A stretch of DNA of 64,000 nt from Maricaulis maris MCS10 (GCF_000014745.1 NC_008347.1:2558001-2622000), one strand, 5' to 3'. Shown: positions 52,787 through 61,893, numbered from the stretch's first letter. The notes: generated by a model not told the origin, from the sequence alone. Numbers and translations are program-made.

Positions 52787-52806
52787 TGACAGCTGGCCAG
52801 CTGTCA
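52787..52806. promoter_or_regulatory. Perfect 20-bp palindrome TGACAGCTGGCCAGCTGTCA upstream of folE
   Basis: It lies between divergent cysS and folE, 76 bases before the folE start. The length and perfection suggest a dimeric repressor or activator site. There is no T-run, so it is not a terminator. The binding factor is unknown. Confidence 0.5.
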
Positions 52807-52881
52807 TCTGCATCCTCGATCCGGAAACCGGCACTACGGTTTGGACGTATAAGCCGAACCGACCCGAGAACGAAAGGATCC

Positions 52882-53505
52882 ATGAGGATGGACGCCGTGA
52901 CCCCTGACGCTGCCCGTATCGCAGCCGCTATCAATACCAAGCCGAGCCGCGAAGAGGCTGAAGCCGCTGTGCGGACCCTGATCTCATGGGCCGGCGATGA
53001 TCCGACCCGCGAAGGCCTGCTCGACACGCCCAAGCGCGTGGTCAAGGCCTATGAGGAATGGTTCTCCGGCTATGACGCCGACCCGCTCAAGGCGCTCGGC
53101 AAGACCTTCGAGGACGTGCAGGGCTATGACGACATGGTCATGCTGACCAATATCGATGTCGAGAGCCATTGCGAACACCACCTCGCCCCGATCATGGGCG
53201 TGGCCCATGTCGCCTACCTGCCGTCGAAAGCCGTGGTCGGCATCTCCAAGATTGCCCGCGTGGTGGAGATTTTCTCCAAGCGCATGCAGACGCAGGAGAC
53301 CATGACCGCCCAGATCGCCGACGCGCTGACCGAGGCGATGGAACCGCGCGGCGTCGCCGTGCTGGTCGACGCCAAGCACCAGTGCATGACCACGCGCGGT
53401 GTGCACCACCCGAATGTCTCGACCATCACCACCACCTTCACCGGCGAATTCCGCAATGACCGCGATCTGAAAGATCGCTTCATGCGCCTTCTCGAACGCG
53501 CCTGA
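52882..53505 (+). CDS. folE: GTP cyclohydrolase I
   Basis: A 207-residue zinc enzyme of the FolE type that converts GTP to dihydroneopterin triphosphate for folate. GDDPTREGLLDTPKRVVKAYEEWF, the zinc/active-site segment ESHCEHHLAPIMGVAHVAYLP, VGISKIARVVEIFSKRMQTQE and KHQCMTTRGV supply the Cys/His ligands and catalytic residues. The ATG at 52882 follows GAAAGGA. A terminator lies 26 bases after the stop, so it is a single-gene unit. Confidence 0.97.
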   Translation: MRMDAVTPDAARIAAAINTKPSREEAEAAVRTLISWAGDDPTREGLLDTPKRVVKAYEEWFSGYDADPLKALGKTFEDVQGYDDMVMLTNIDVESHCEHHLAPIMGVAHVAYLPSKAVVGISKIARVVEIFSKRMQTQETMTAQIADALTEAMEPRGVAVLVDAKHQCMTTRGVHHPNVSTITTTFTGEFRNDRDLKDRFMRLLERA

Positions 53506-53530
53506 TCGTCGCAACATCGCAGACACTGAA

Positions 53531-53560
53531 AAGCCCCGCAGCCAGGCTGCGGGGCTTTTT
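53531..53560 (+). terminator. Rho-independent terminator after folE
   Basis: AAGCCCCGCAGC paired with GCTGCGGGGCTT, followed by a T-run. Confidence 0.93.
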
Positions 53561-53632
53561 GTTGCGTGTTGGTCAGGCCTTTCACAGCCCTTGCAGCCTG
53601 TTCGATGTGCGCGTTTGTCGCATCTCCAATAC

Positions 53633-53646
53633 TTGATAATTATCAA
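53633..53646. promoter_or_regulatory. FNR/FnrL-type box TTGAT-AATT-ATCAA
   Basis: A perfect match to the TTGAT-N4-ATCAA recognition site of FNR-family regulators, 67 bases upstream of the ubiT ATG. The half-site outer bases are exact. It predicts activation of ubiTUV under low oxygen, in agreement with the oxygen-independent role of these genes. Confidence 0.8.
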
Positions 53647-53713
53647 TTAGCGGGTGTATCGATGAGGTGACAAGGGCGTGAAACGTCAAAGCTCCCATAG
53701 AGATTCGCAAACC

Positions 53714-54250
53714 ATGCCAGCCCGACGAAACGTCCACGCCCGCCCTCGTCTGCCCAGCCTGCAGGACGTGCACTCGAGCCTCGTTCAGAGCGCATGCGGC
53801 GTCATGCTGTTGCCGCTGTCACTGGGACTGTCGGCCGCCTTGCGTCGGGTCCTCCACCAGCGGCCCGATGTCTTTGACCGGATGGACCTGTCGCAGCACC
53901 GGACCGTCTGCATCGTGCCAACGGACATGCCTGTCAGCTTCCAGATCTCGCTGGGAGGACTCGATCCGCGTGTCCGGGCCATCGCCTGCCGCGACACCCG
54001 GCCTAGCGATGCGAGGATTGAGGCGCCGATCCGGACCTTGATCAATGTCTTCGAAGGTCGCGAAGACGGCGATGCGGTCTTTTTCTCGAACGACCTGTGG
54101 ATCGAAGGCGACACCAGCCTGATTGTCGGCTTGCGCAATGCCCTGGAAGAGGCAGAGCTGACACTCGCCGATCTTCTCCCCCTGGGCCTTCCGATCCTGT
54201 CCGCCCGGCAAGCCGGACCTGACGATCCCTCCCGGCAAGGAGCACGATGA
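53714..54250 (+). CDS. ubiT: Ubiquinone accessory factor UbiT (SCP2 domain)
   Basis: About 178 residues with an SCP2 lipid-binding domain. The C-terminal region EGREDGDAVFFSNDLWIEGDTSLIVGLRNALEEAEL matches the UbiT signature (DxxFF...LxIEGDTxL). UbiT binds ubiquinone intermediates and serves oxygen-independent ubiquinone synthesis. I prefer ATG 53714 to the GTG at 53678: an FNR box at 53633 acting about 41 bases upstream of the transcript start would place that GTG at or before the RNA start. ubiU follows directly. Confidence 0.88.
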   Translation: MPARRNVHARPRLPSLQDVHSSLVQSACGVMLLPLSLGLSAALRRVLHQRPDVFDRMDLSQHRTVCIVPTDMPVSFQISLGGLDPRVRAIACRDTRPSDARIEAPIRTLINVFEGREDGDAVFFSNDLWIEGDTSLIVGLRNALEEAELTLADLLPLGLPILSARQAGPDDPSRQGAR

Positions 54251-55252
54251 ATGCAGCCTCCCCCATTCGAACTGGTGGCACCGGCCGGCACACCGGCAAC
54301 ACTCAAGGCGGCAATCCGCGCGGGTGCGGACACCGTTTACTGCGGCCTGCGTGACGAAACCAATGCCCGCAACTTCCCTGGTCTCAACTTCTCCGAAGCC
54401 GAGCTGAGGGACGCCGTCGAATTTGCCCATGCGTTCGGCGCCCGCGTCATTGTCGCCATCAATACATTCGCAGCCGCAGGGCATACAGGGCCGTGGAAAA
54501 ATGCTGTTCGCTGCGCCCGGGAGGCGGGCGCGGACGCAATCGTCGCCGCCGATATCGGTGTGCTTGACCATGCGGCAGAGCGCTATCCCGATCTGCGCCT
54601 CCACCTGTCCGTTCAGGCCGCTGCCGGGACTGCCGAGGCGGTCGAGTTCTACGCCCGCCGCTTTGGCGTCAAACGCGTGGTTTTGCCGCGCATTCTCAGC
54701 ATTCCCGAAATCGGCAACCTCGCCGCTGAGGTGAATGTCGAGATTGAAGCCTTTGCGTTCGGCGGCCTGTGCGTGATGACCGAAGGGCGCTGCCACCTGT
54801 CGTCTTTCGTCACCGGGCGGTCACCCAACCTGTCGGGCGTCTGCTCGCCAGCAGAGGCTGTCAGTTACACCCGCGATGCCGAGTACAAGTCAGCGCGACT
54901 GTCGGGCCTCACCATTCAACGCGAAAACCACAACAAACCAATCGGCTACCCGACCTTGTGCAAAGGCAAGTTCAGTGCAGGCGGCCAGACAGCGCACCTG
55001 TTCGAGGACCCGGTCAGTCTGAATACGCTCGACGTCCTTCCCGAGCTCGCCGATGCGGGGGTCACAGCCTTGAAAATCGAAGGGCGCCAACGCGGAAAGG
55101 CCTATGTCGAACGGGTCACCCGGGAGTTTCGCAACGCCATTGATCGGCTGATGGCAGGAGACAGCAATCGCGTGTCGCAAGCCGCGGCCTTGGACCACAT
55201 GACGGAGGGGCACCGGTCGACAACCGGCGCATACAGGAAGACGTGGCGATGA
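54251..55252 (+). CDS. ubiU: Oxygen-independent ubiquinone hydroxylation protein UbiU (U32 family)
   Basis: A 333-residue member of the peptidase U32 family. It starts FELVAPAGTPATLKAAIRAGADTVYCGL. Four cysteines that ligate a 4Fe-4S cluster in UbiU are visible at about 174, 181, 198 and 237 (GGLCVMTEGRCHLSSF, GVCSP, GYPTLCKGKFS). With UbiV it replaces the oxygen-dependent monooxygenases in hydroxylating the quinone ring; prephenate is the reported oxygen source. Its stop overlaps ubiV (ATGA). Confidence 0.94.
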   Translation: MQPPPFELVAPAGTPATLKAAIRAGADTVYCGLRDETNARNFPGLNFSEAELRDAVEFAHAFGARVIVAINTFAAAGHTGPWKNAVRCAREAGADAIVAADIGVLDHAAERYPDLRLHLSVQAAAGTAEAVEFYARRFGVKRVVLPRILSIPEIGNLAAEVNVEIEAFAFGGLCVMTEGRCHLSSFVTGRSPNLSGVCSPAEAVSYTRDAEYKSARLSGLTIQRENHNKPIGYPTLCKGKFSAGGQTAHLFEDPVSLNTLDVLPELADAGVTALKIEGRQRGKAYVERVTREFRNAIDRLMAGDSNRVSQAAALDHMTEGHRSTTGAYRKTWR

Positions 55253-56148
55253 CCGCACCCATTGAACTCACGCTCGGCCCCCTGTTTTTCAATTGGCCGG
55301 TCCAGACCCTGGCCGATTTCTACGCGCGCATTGCCGACGAATCCGTCATCAATCGCGTGTACGTGGGCGAGGTTGTGTGCGGCAAGCGCAGCCCGCTCGT
55401 GGAATCCACCCTGGTGGATGCCGCGGAACGGCTGGAACGCGCCGGCAAAACAGCGGTCTGGTCGACGCTTTGCTCGCCGACCAACAAGCGCGAAAGAAGC
55501 GCCACCGCATCCCTGTCCACCTTTGACGCCGAAATCGAGGTAAACGATATCGGCGCGCTGGCCGCGAGAAATGGAAGGCCTTTCACAGCAGGCCCGATGC
55601 TCAACATCTACAACGAGACCGCCCTCGCTGCGCTGCAGGATGAAGGCTGTACACGTTGGTGCCCGCCGGTTGAAATGTCACTCGCTGCGATCCGCGCCGT
55701 CCATGCCGCCCGCCCGGACATGCCGATAGAGGTGTTCGGCTTTGGTCGATTGCCACTGGCACATTCCGGTCGCTGCTACCACGCGCGATTTCACAGCCTC
55801 AACAAGGACAGTTGCCGCTATTTCTGTGAAGAAGACCCGGACGGAAAAACTGTCAGCACTGTCGACGGCGCCCCGTTCCTTGCCTTTAACGGCTTGCAGA
55901 CCCTGTCCGACGGCGTTCACCTGGCGACGACACCCTCGTTCGACCTGCGGCGCGTCGGCATCGCCGCGGTGCGTCTGTCACCACATTCGGTTGACATGGT
56001 TCGGGTCGCCGCAGCATTCCGGCATTTTCTAGACGATCAAATCGCTCCTTTGGAGCTCAAGAATTCGCTGAAAGCCGATGTACTCGACCGCCCCGTGATC
56101 AACGGATATCTCGGCGGGCGACCCGGGATGGAATGGTCGACGCAATGA
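55249..56148 (+). CDS. ubiV: Oxygen-independent ubiquinone hydroxylation protein UbiV (U32 family)
   Basis: The 299-residue partner of UbiU. Cluster cysteines at about 44, 176, 189 and 193 (GEVVCGKRSPL, SGRCYHARFHSLNKDSCRYFC) match UbiV. STFDAEIEVNDIGAL and FTAGPMLNIYNETAL are conserved family stretches. The start is the ATG at 55249 overlapping the ubiU stop, and its own stop overlaps the AroQ-type gene, so ubiU, ubiV and aroQ are translationally coupled; ubiT is immediately upstream. Confidence 0.94.
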   Translation: MTAPIELTLGPLFFNWPVQTLADFYARIADESVINRVYVGEVVCGKRSPLVESTLVDAAERLERAGKTAVWSTLCSPTNKRERSATASLSTFDAEIEVNDIGALAARNGRPFTAGPMLNIYNETALAALQDEGCTRWCPPVEMSLAAIRAVHAARPDMPIEVFGFGRLPLAHSGRCYHARFHSLNKDSCRYFCEEDPDGKTVSTVDGAPFLAFNGLQTLSDGVHLATTPSFDLRRVGIAAVRLSPHSVDMVRVAAAFRHFLDDQIAPLELKNSLKADVLDRPVINGYLGGRPGMEWSTQ

Positions 56149-56495
56149 CACGGTCTCCGCTTGATCGTGTCCGACAGGAAATAGACACCGTCGACGCGGC
56201 CCTGGTCAGCCTGCTGGCCCGGCGGCACCGCCTGGTGACCCGGGCGGCGCGACTGAAGTCGTCGTCAAACCTTGCTGTCGTCGATGCCAACCGTCAGGAG
56301 GCGGTGCTATCCAACGCCCGACGGTCAGCAGAACTGCACGGCCTGGCGATCGACCTCATCGATCGGATCTGGCCTGAAATGATCGACTTCTGGGTGACCT
56401 ACCAAAACAGCCTGTCCGACCAGTCGGGCATGCTGCCACCCGCGTCTGGCACCCGCCTCAACCAACTCGTTCAACCGCAGGAACCTCACCATTGA
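56145..56495 (+). CDS. AroQ-fold chorismate mutase / PchB-like lyase
   Basis: A 116-residue all-helical chorismate mutase II domain. DRVRQEIDTVDAALVSLLARRHRLV contains the active-site arginines, and a Lys near 38 and a Gln in TYQNSL follow. The loop reads VDANRQEAVL, so the Glu next to the Arg in E. coli mutase is displaced. The C-terminal ending IWPEMIDFWVTYQNSL resembles isochorismate-pyruvate lyase PchB. It is the fourth gene of the ubiTUV operon (ATGA overlap). It may form prephenate, the oxygen donor reported for UbiUV, or act as a lyase on chorismate. The 3' end overlaps convergent phoD by 38 bases. Confidence 0.82.
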   Translation: MTRSPLDRVRQEIDTVDAALVSLLARRHRLVTRAARLKSSSNLAVVDANRQEAVLSNARRSAELHGLAIDLIDRIWPEMIDFWVTYQNSLSDQSGMLPPASGTRLNQLVQPQEPHH

Positions 56496-58158
56496 CCGCC
56501 GGACGCACCCGCCACTGGCTCTCGATACCGGCCCGATAGTCGCGCGTGAGAATGTCGCTGACCTTGATAAACTCGGCATCAGCCGCGTCGCGGGTCAGGG
56601 TCAGGCGGATATAGCCGTGATCTTCCATGTTGCAGTGGCCGACATCGTCATTGGCCTCGACCATCAACTTCCCATAGTCAACGCCGGGCGCCTTGAAGCT
56701 GGAAAAGGGTGACGGGCTGGTCACCGAAGCCGCGACCAGCTCGGTGCCGACCCGGGTGCCGTCGCTATCACGCAGGTCGTTGGCCCAGAAGGAATGCACA
56801 TCGCCGGTGATGGTGATGATGTCGGCATCAACAGCGCGCAAAGCGGCGTAAAGACGCTCGCGCTCTGCAGGATAGCCATCCCACATGTCGAGACCGAAGG
56901 GGACGCCAAATCGCGTGCTCATGATGAAATTGCGGGCGAACTCACTGTTGCGCGTCGCCCACCACCGCAGCCAGCCGGGCATCTCGGTGGCAAAATTCGG
57001 GAAGTCGACGCGGCTCATGATGACCTGGTTGGCAAGGATGCGCCACGGCTTTCCGGCCGCCTTGGACGCCCCGCAGGCTGCCTGGATGTCGTCGATCTGG
57101 TCGCGCCCGAGAAGGGTCCGGCCTTCGTCGCCGATCACATCCCGCTTCCAGGCCGCGACAGCTTCCAGATTGGCCGGGTCCGTCTCGTCGGCGTCAGAGG
57201 CCAGCGGGAAAGTGTCCACCCCGACCTGTTCATCACGCGCAATCAACCGGCTTTCCAGCAGGCACAGCGTGGCCAGATCCCCGATCTCGAAATGACCGCG
57301 CCGCTGGCGCAAATCACCATCCGGCTCGCGAACCGGCTGCCAGTCATACCAGGCGCGCAGAGCCGCCTCGCGCCGGTCGGCCCAGGCGCCCTCGCTCTCG
57401 TCATGGTTTTCGGCGCCGTCACGCCACGCATCATTGGCGGTCTCGTGATCATCCCAGCTCAGGATCCACGGTGCCGCCGCGTGCAAGGCCTGCAGGTCCG
57501 GATCGGATTTATACTGGGCGTGCCGTTCGACATAATCCGCATGGCTGATGATTTCGTGCACGGGCGCGGGCACGCGGTTCATCGCCTCGGAATTTCCGGT
57601 CGCATACTGGCCGGCGCCATATTCGTAGAAATAATCACCCAGGTGCACGACCAGATCGAGATCGCCATTCTCGGCGGCTTCACGATAAACGTTGAAATGC
57701 CCGGCCGGGAAATTGGAACAGGAAAAAACCCCGATCCGGTATTGATCCAGCGCGCCTTCGGGCAGGGTTCGGGTGATGCCGACCGGTGAGTATTCGTCAT
57801 TCAGCCGGAAACGATAGAAATAACTCGCGCCCGGCTCCAGGCCAGTGGCCAGGATCTTTAGCGTGCCGAGCGGCTGGACCGTCACATAGGCGATCTCGCC
57901 TCCCTGCTCGAAGACAATATCGGTGAAGGCGTCGTCCCGCGCCACTTCAACACCGCGATAGCCGCCGCCATCATTGGTCAGGGCTGTCCACAACATCACG
58001 CTCGACTGATCCGGATCACCCGATGCCACGCCGTGATTGAAGCTGCCATTCTCGACCGGCTGGAACACATCCGGGGACTGCGAACAGGCGGAAACAGCAA
58101 GTCCGGCGCCCGCAGCCCCGATCAGGGCGGTCCGGCGTGTCAGATTGATCTTGCTCAT
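56458..58158 (-). CDS. phoD: PhoD-family alkaline phosphatase/phosphodiesterase
   Basis: 566 residues. A twin-arginine-type leader (NLTRRTALIGAAGAGLAVSAC) also contains a lipobox Cys, so it may be a Tat-exported lipoprotein. A Fn3-like N domain carries GVASGDPDQSSVMLWT. The metallophosphatase domain has SCSNFPAG, VVHLGDYFYEYGAGQ, SWDDHETANDAW, ITGDVHSFW and the conserved Arg/His pattern of PhoD. The enzyme uses Ca and Fe to release phosphate from esters and diesters. A TonB-dependent receptor gene lies upstream on the same strand (158-base gap). Confidence 0.93.
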   Translation of the reverse strand: MSKINLTRRTALIGAAGAGLAVSACSQSPDVFQPVENGSFNHGVASGDPDQSSVMLWTALTNDGGGYRGVEVARDDAFTDIVFEQGGEIAYVTVQPLGTLKILATGLEPGASYFYRFRLNDEYSPVGITRTLPEGALDQYRIGVFSCSNFPAGHFNVYREAAENGDLDLVVHLGDYFYEYGAGQYATGNSEAMNRVPAPVHEIISHADYVERHAQYKSDPDLQALHAAAPWILSWDDHETANDAWRDGAENHDESEGAWADRREAALRAWYDWQPVREPDGDLRQRRGHFEIGDLATLCLLESRLIARDEQVGVDTFPLASDADETDPANLEAVAAWKRDVIGDEGRTLLGRDQIDDIQAACGASKAAGKPWRILANQVIMSRVDFPNFATEMPGWLRWWATRNSEFARNFIMSTRFGVPFGLDMWDGYPAERERLYAALRAVDADIITITGDVHSFWANDLRDSDGTRVGTELVAASVTSPSPFSSFKAPGVDYGKLMVEANDDVGHCNMEDHGYIRLTLTRDAADAEFIKVSDILTRDYRAGIESQWRVRPAVNGEVPAVERVG

Positions 58159-58316
58159 GATGTCCCCTCACCGCGCCATATGCAGCGCTTGTTTCGCAAC
58201 GTGTTCGCCACGCTCTCATGCCTCTTCACTAGCGCGTTTGCCCGACAGTTTCACCTGCCGCAATGAACGCGGTGCGGGACGTTGGCCAACGCCCCGCACC
58301 GGGTTCGACAATCCGC

Positions 58317-60677
58317 TTAGAAGTCAGCGCCGATACGCACGCCCCAGAGCAGCGGCGCGCCGGCAATATAGGTCGGCATGCCAAAGGCGCCGCCGGTATT
58401 GCCGGCATCGATCAGATAGTCCTCATCGGTCAGGTTCGAGCCGTAAAGCTCGGCATGATAGCGCTCGTCCGCGCTTTCATAGCGCAGGCGGGCATTGAGC
58501 AGGCCATAGGCCTCCTGCTGCAGCACGCCGCCAAACCGGTCATTATTGTTGTCGAAGTAGATTTTCGACTGCCAGGACCAGGTCGGCATGAAGCTCAGGG
58601 AACCCCAGTCACCGGATGCGACATCCCAGTCGAGACCAAGCGCAATCGTGTGTTCCGGCGCGTAGCGGAAGCGGTTGCCCGCCAGTTCCAGCGCATTGCC
58701 GGCGCTGTCCGTGTCGTCGAACGTGGCCATGTTGTAGGCGTAGCTGACGAACAGGTTGGCGGTTTCGGCCAGGTCGAAATCACCCTGGACCTCGAGACCG
58801 TATTGCGTGGCATTACCGGCATTGTCGGTGACGAAGGAGACCGTGTTCGGATCGAAACGCGAGGACTGGAAGTTCTCGTACTCGGAGTAGAAGACCGAGC
58901 CGGAGACCGTGCCACGATCAAAGGTGATGAAAGCACCGACCTCGAGCGAGTCGACAATTTCCGCCGGCGCTTCCGAGAAGAAGGTTGGCGAGGTGGTGTC
59001 GACGGAGATCACGTCGGGGCGACGGCCACGGGCAAAGCTGGCCCAGGTGTTGATCCGGTCGGTCACGGCATAGGATGCCGCGAAACGCCAGGTGAAGTCA
59101 TCGAAATCGCCGGACTGGCTGATTTCGGCGCCGTTCGGCGTGTAGGGCGTGATCAGGGTGTCACCGAAGGTCACGAAATTCGGGCCGGAGAGCGAGCGGC
59201 CATAACCGGCAGAGGTCTTGTCCTCAGCGGTATAGCGAAGACCGGCGGTCAGGGTGAGACGGTCAGTCACGGCGTAGGAAGCGTCGGCAAAGATATCCCA
59301 GGACGTGGTCTCGGCGCTGTTGGAGCCTTCCTCGAGATAGAAACTGCGCAGCGGGACGAGCTGGCCCAGCGTCAAAAGGCCAGCGACTGAATAGGGGAAG
59401 GGGTTGAGCGGATCGTCCAGATCAACACCCGGGAAGCCGTTCAGCGCCAGAAGGCCTTCCAGCTGGGCCACGGTGGCACCGAAACCGGCCGCCAGGGTTG
59501 GCGCGAGCATGGCCTGGGCGACGCGCTCATCCATCGCGATCGGAATGCGCTGTTCGCCCTCTTCGGTGAACCACAGGGCACCGACGGAACCGGTCAGGCG
59601 TCCGCCATTGTCATAGGACAGGCGGAATTCCTGGCTGAACTGCTCGCCCGTCGCATCTTCGGCGATGGCGAGGAAAGGCAGAAACGTGCCGTCCGGATCG
59701 AAAATCTCGACCGAGGCGAAGTCACGCCAGCCGGTGATCGAGCTGAGGGTCCAGGCGTCGTTGAGGGCGTAGTCGGCCAGCAGTGTCACACCGCGCACTT
59801 CGCGATCAAGGCCCAGCGGAGCGCCGCCTTCAAAGCCACCGAACGTGTTGAGCGCGGCCGGGGTGAAGGGGTCGATGTCACCACCCGGCGCCGGGATGGT
59901 GCCTGACTTGAACGAGGTGCCTGGAGGCGTGTCCTGCTGGTAGTTGGCGATCAGGTCGAAGGAGAAACGGTCGGTCGGCGCGCCCGAGAACACCATGCGC
60001 AGGGCCTGGGTGTCGCGACCCTGCAGGCCTTCGCCGCCCAGCGCATTGTCGATATAGCCATCACGTTCGCGGCTGACCGCAGCAAAGCGCAGGCCGTAAT
60101 TTTCGCTCAGTGCGAAATTGACGTGGCCGCGGGCTTCGATCTGACCTTCATTGCCGGCACCGACCTCCACTGAAGCGGAGAATTCGTCATCGGCCTTGTT
60201 CTGGATGATGTTGATACCGCCGATCAGCGCACCGCGACCGAACAGGGTCGGTTGGGGCCCCTTGGCGATCTCGACACGTTCGATATCGAACAGCTCGACA
60301 TAGGAGCCGCGCGAGCGGGTGATCGACACGCCATCCTGGAAGACGGCGACGCGCGTTTCCGACGTGGCTTCGCCGCTGTCCGTGGTAATGCCGCGGATCG
60401 AGTAGCCGGTATTGTTCGGGCTCTGCTCCTGCACGATCAGGCCCGGCGTGAATGCCGCCAGGTCTTCAAAGTCGGCAATGTCGAGCGCATCGAGACGTTC
60501 CTCATCAAAGGCAGAGACATTGATCGGCACATCGGCCAGCGACTGTTCGCGGAACTGGGTTGTCACGCGGATCACGTCGGTGGGCTCACCCGCATCGTCC
60601 TGGGCGAAGGTGGCGGGCGTGCTGAGTGCCAGTGCGCCAAGGGCGGCGGCGGTCAGAAGACGGGACTTCAATGTCAT
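58317..60677 (-). CDS. TonB-dependent outer-membrane receptor
   Basis: 786 residues from ATG 60677: a signal peptide (LLTAAALGALALSTPATFAQ), a plug domain with VIRVTTQFREQSLADVPINVSAFDEE, FTPGLIVQEQSPNNTGYSIRGITTD and VEIAKGPQPTLFGRGALIGGINI, then a 22-strand-type barrel that ends in Phe (LWGVRIGADF). The FREQSLADVPINVSA box is typical of the broad sphingomonad/Caulobacter receptor group. The cargo is unknown; phoD immediately downstream suggests a phosphorus-containing compound. It is divergent from the pseudouridine synthase gene. Confidence 0.93.
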   Translation of the reverse strand: MTLKSRLLTAAALGALALSTPATFAQDDAGEPTDVIRVTTQFREQSLADVPINVSAFDEERLDALDIADFEDLAAFTPGLIVQEQSPNNTGYSIRGITTDSGEATSETRVAVFQDGVSITRSRGSYVELFDIERVEIAKGPQPTLFGRGALIGGINIIQNKADDEFSASVEVGAGNEGQIEARGHVNFALSENYGLRFAAVSRERDGYIDNALGGEGLQGRDTQALRMVFSGAPTDRFSFDLIANYQQDTPPGTSFKSGTIPAPGGDIDPFTPAALNTFGGFEGGAPLGLDREVRGVTLLADYALNDAWTLSSITGWRDFASVEIFDPDGTFLPFLAIAEDATGEQFSQEFRLSYDNGGRLTGSVGALWFTEEGEQRIPIAMDERVAQAMLAPTLAAGFGATVAQLEGLLALNGFPGVDLDDPLNPFPYSVAGLLTLGQLVPLRSFYLEEGSNSAETTSWDIFADASYAVTDRLTLTAGLRYTAEDKTSAGYGRSLSGPNFVTFGDTLITPYTPNGAEISQSGDFDDFTWRFAASYAVTDRINTWASFARGRRPDVISVDTTSPTFFSEAPAEIVDSLEVGAFITFDRGTVSGSVFYSEYENFQSSRFDPNTVSFVTDNAGNATQYGLEVQGDFDLAETANLFVSYAYNMATFDDTDSAGNALELAGNRFRYAPEHTIALGLDWDVASGDWGSLSFMPTWSWQSKIYFDNNNDRFGGVLQQEAYGLLNARLRYESADERYHAELYGSNLTDEDYLIDAGNTGGAFGMPTYIAGAPLLWGVRIGADF

Positions 60678-60842
60678 GATGTTACTACCTCGAACGCGCG
60701 CGGCCCCCTCGACCGCGCTTGATCCAGCGTGCTTATGCGCTGGCCATGACGCTTTGCCCACAGGCAGGTGACAGCTAAATGACGCACTGCATCAAACTGC
60801 GTGCCCGTTGCATTCAGGCATCAGCTGGGAGACTGTCGCTGC

Positions 60843-61850
60843 ATGACCGATATCGCCGAAACCCGCACACTGGAAGCAACCGAGGAAGATGCGGGGCAGC
60901 GACTGGATCGTTGGCTGGCAGCCTCGGTTGAGTCCCTCTCACGCTCGCGCCTGAAAGCGCTGATCGAAGCCGGGCAGGTGGCGGTGGACGGCGTCGCCGT
61001 GACCGACCCCTCCGCCAAGGTACTTGCCGGAAGCGAGTATACGGTCGGCATTCCGGAACCGCGGGCCGACACACCGACACCGGAACCGATGGATCTCGAT
61101 GTCCTGCACGAAGACGACCACCTGATCGTGATCAACAAGCCGGCCGGCCTGTCAGTCCACCCCGCTGCCGGGAATTGGACCGGCACGCTGGTGCACGGCC
61201 TGCTGCATCATTGCGCCGGCTCCCTGTCCGGCATTGGCGGGGTCGAGCGCCCCGGCATCGTGCACCGTCTCGACAAGGAAACATCCGGCGTCATGGTCGT
61301 GGCCAAATCGGATGTGGCGCACAAGGGGTTGAGCATCCAGTTCGCCCGACACACCGTTGAGCGGGCCTACATCGCCTTCACCCGCAATGCTCCCAGCCCG
61401 AAGGCCGGCCGGATCGCGACGCAGCTGGCCCGCTCCTCGCGCGACCGCAAGAAATTCGAGGTCCCGCATGACCCCAATTCGGAAGCCGGCAAGCATGCGA
61501 TCACCAATTATACGACCCTGAAACGCTTCGGTCAGGCCGAAGGCGCGGCGATCGGCACCGGCATGGCGGCCAAGGTCGAATGCCGGCTTGAAACGGGACG
61601 CACCCACCAGATTCGTGTTCACATGGCGCATATCAACTGTCCGCTGTTGGGCGACCCGGTTTACGGGCAGAAACGCGGTCGCTTGCTCGAATATGATGAT
61701 GACAGCGGAACCCTGCGCGCCTTCCGCCGCCAGGCATTGCATGCCGCGATCCTGGGCTTCGAGCATCCGGTGACCGGTGAAGCGCTGCGGTTTGAAAGCG
61801 AGCTGCCCGACGACATGAAACGCGTCGAGGCGATCCTGGAAACGCTTTGA
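60843..61850 (+). CDS. RluA/RluD-family 23S rRNA pseudouridine synthase
   Basis: 335 residues. An S4 RNA-binding domain (about 15-75: QRLDRWLAASVESLSRSRLKALIEAGQVAVDG) precedes the catalytic domain with VINKPAGLSVHPAAGN and the hallmark HRLDKETSGVMVVAKS containing the catalytic Asp. RTHQIRVHMAHINCPLLGDPVYG completes the family pattern. RluD modifies U1911, U1915 and U1917 in helix 69. ATG 60843 was chosen; an earlier ATG gives a poor leader. Exact target is inferred. Confidence 0.92.
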   Translation: MTDIAETRTLEATEEDAGQRLDRWLAASVESLSRSRLKALIEAGQVAVDGVAVTDPSAKVLAGSEYTVGIPEPRADTPTPEPMDLDVLHEDDHLIVINKPAGLSVHPAAGNWTGTLVHGLLHHCAGSLSGIGGVERPGIVHRLDKETSGVMVVAKSDVAHKGLSIQFARHTVERAYIAFTRNAPSPKAGRIATQLARSSRDRKKFEVPHDPNSEAGKHAITNYTTLKRFGQAEGAAIGTGMAAKVECRLETGRTHQIRVHMAHINCPLLGDPVYGQKRGRLLEYDDDSGTLRAFRRQALHAAILGFEHPVTGEALRFESELPDDMKRVEAILETL

Positions 61851-61893
61851 AAGCCGCCGGATTGGATAGCCGCCACTTTTTTGGGAGACACAA

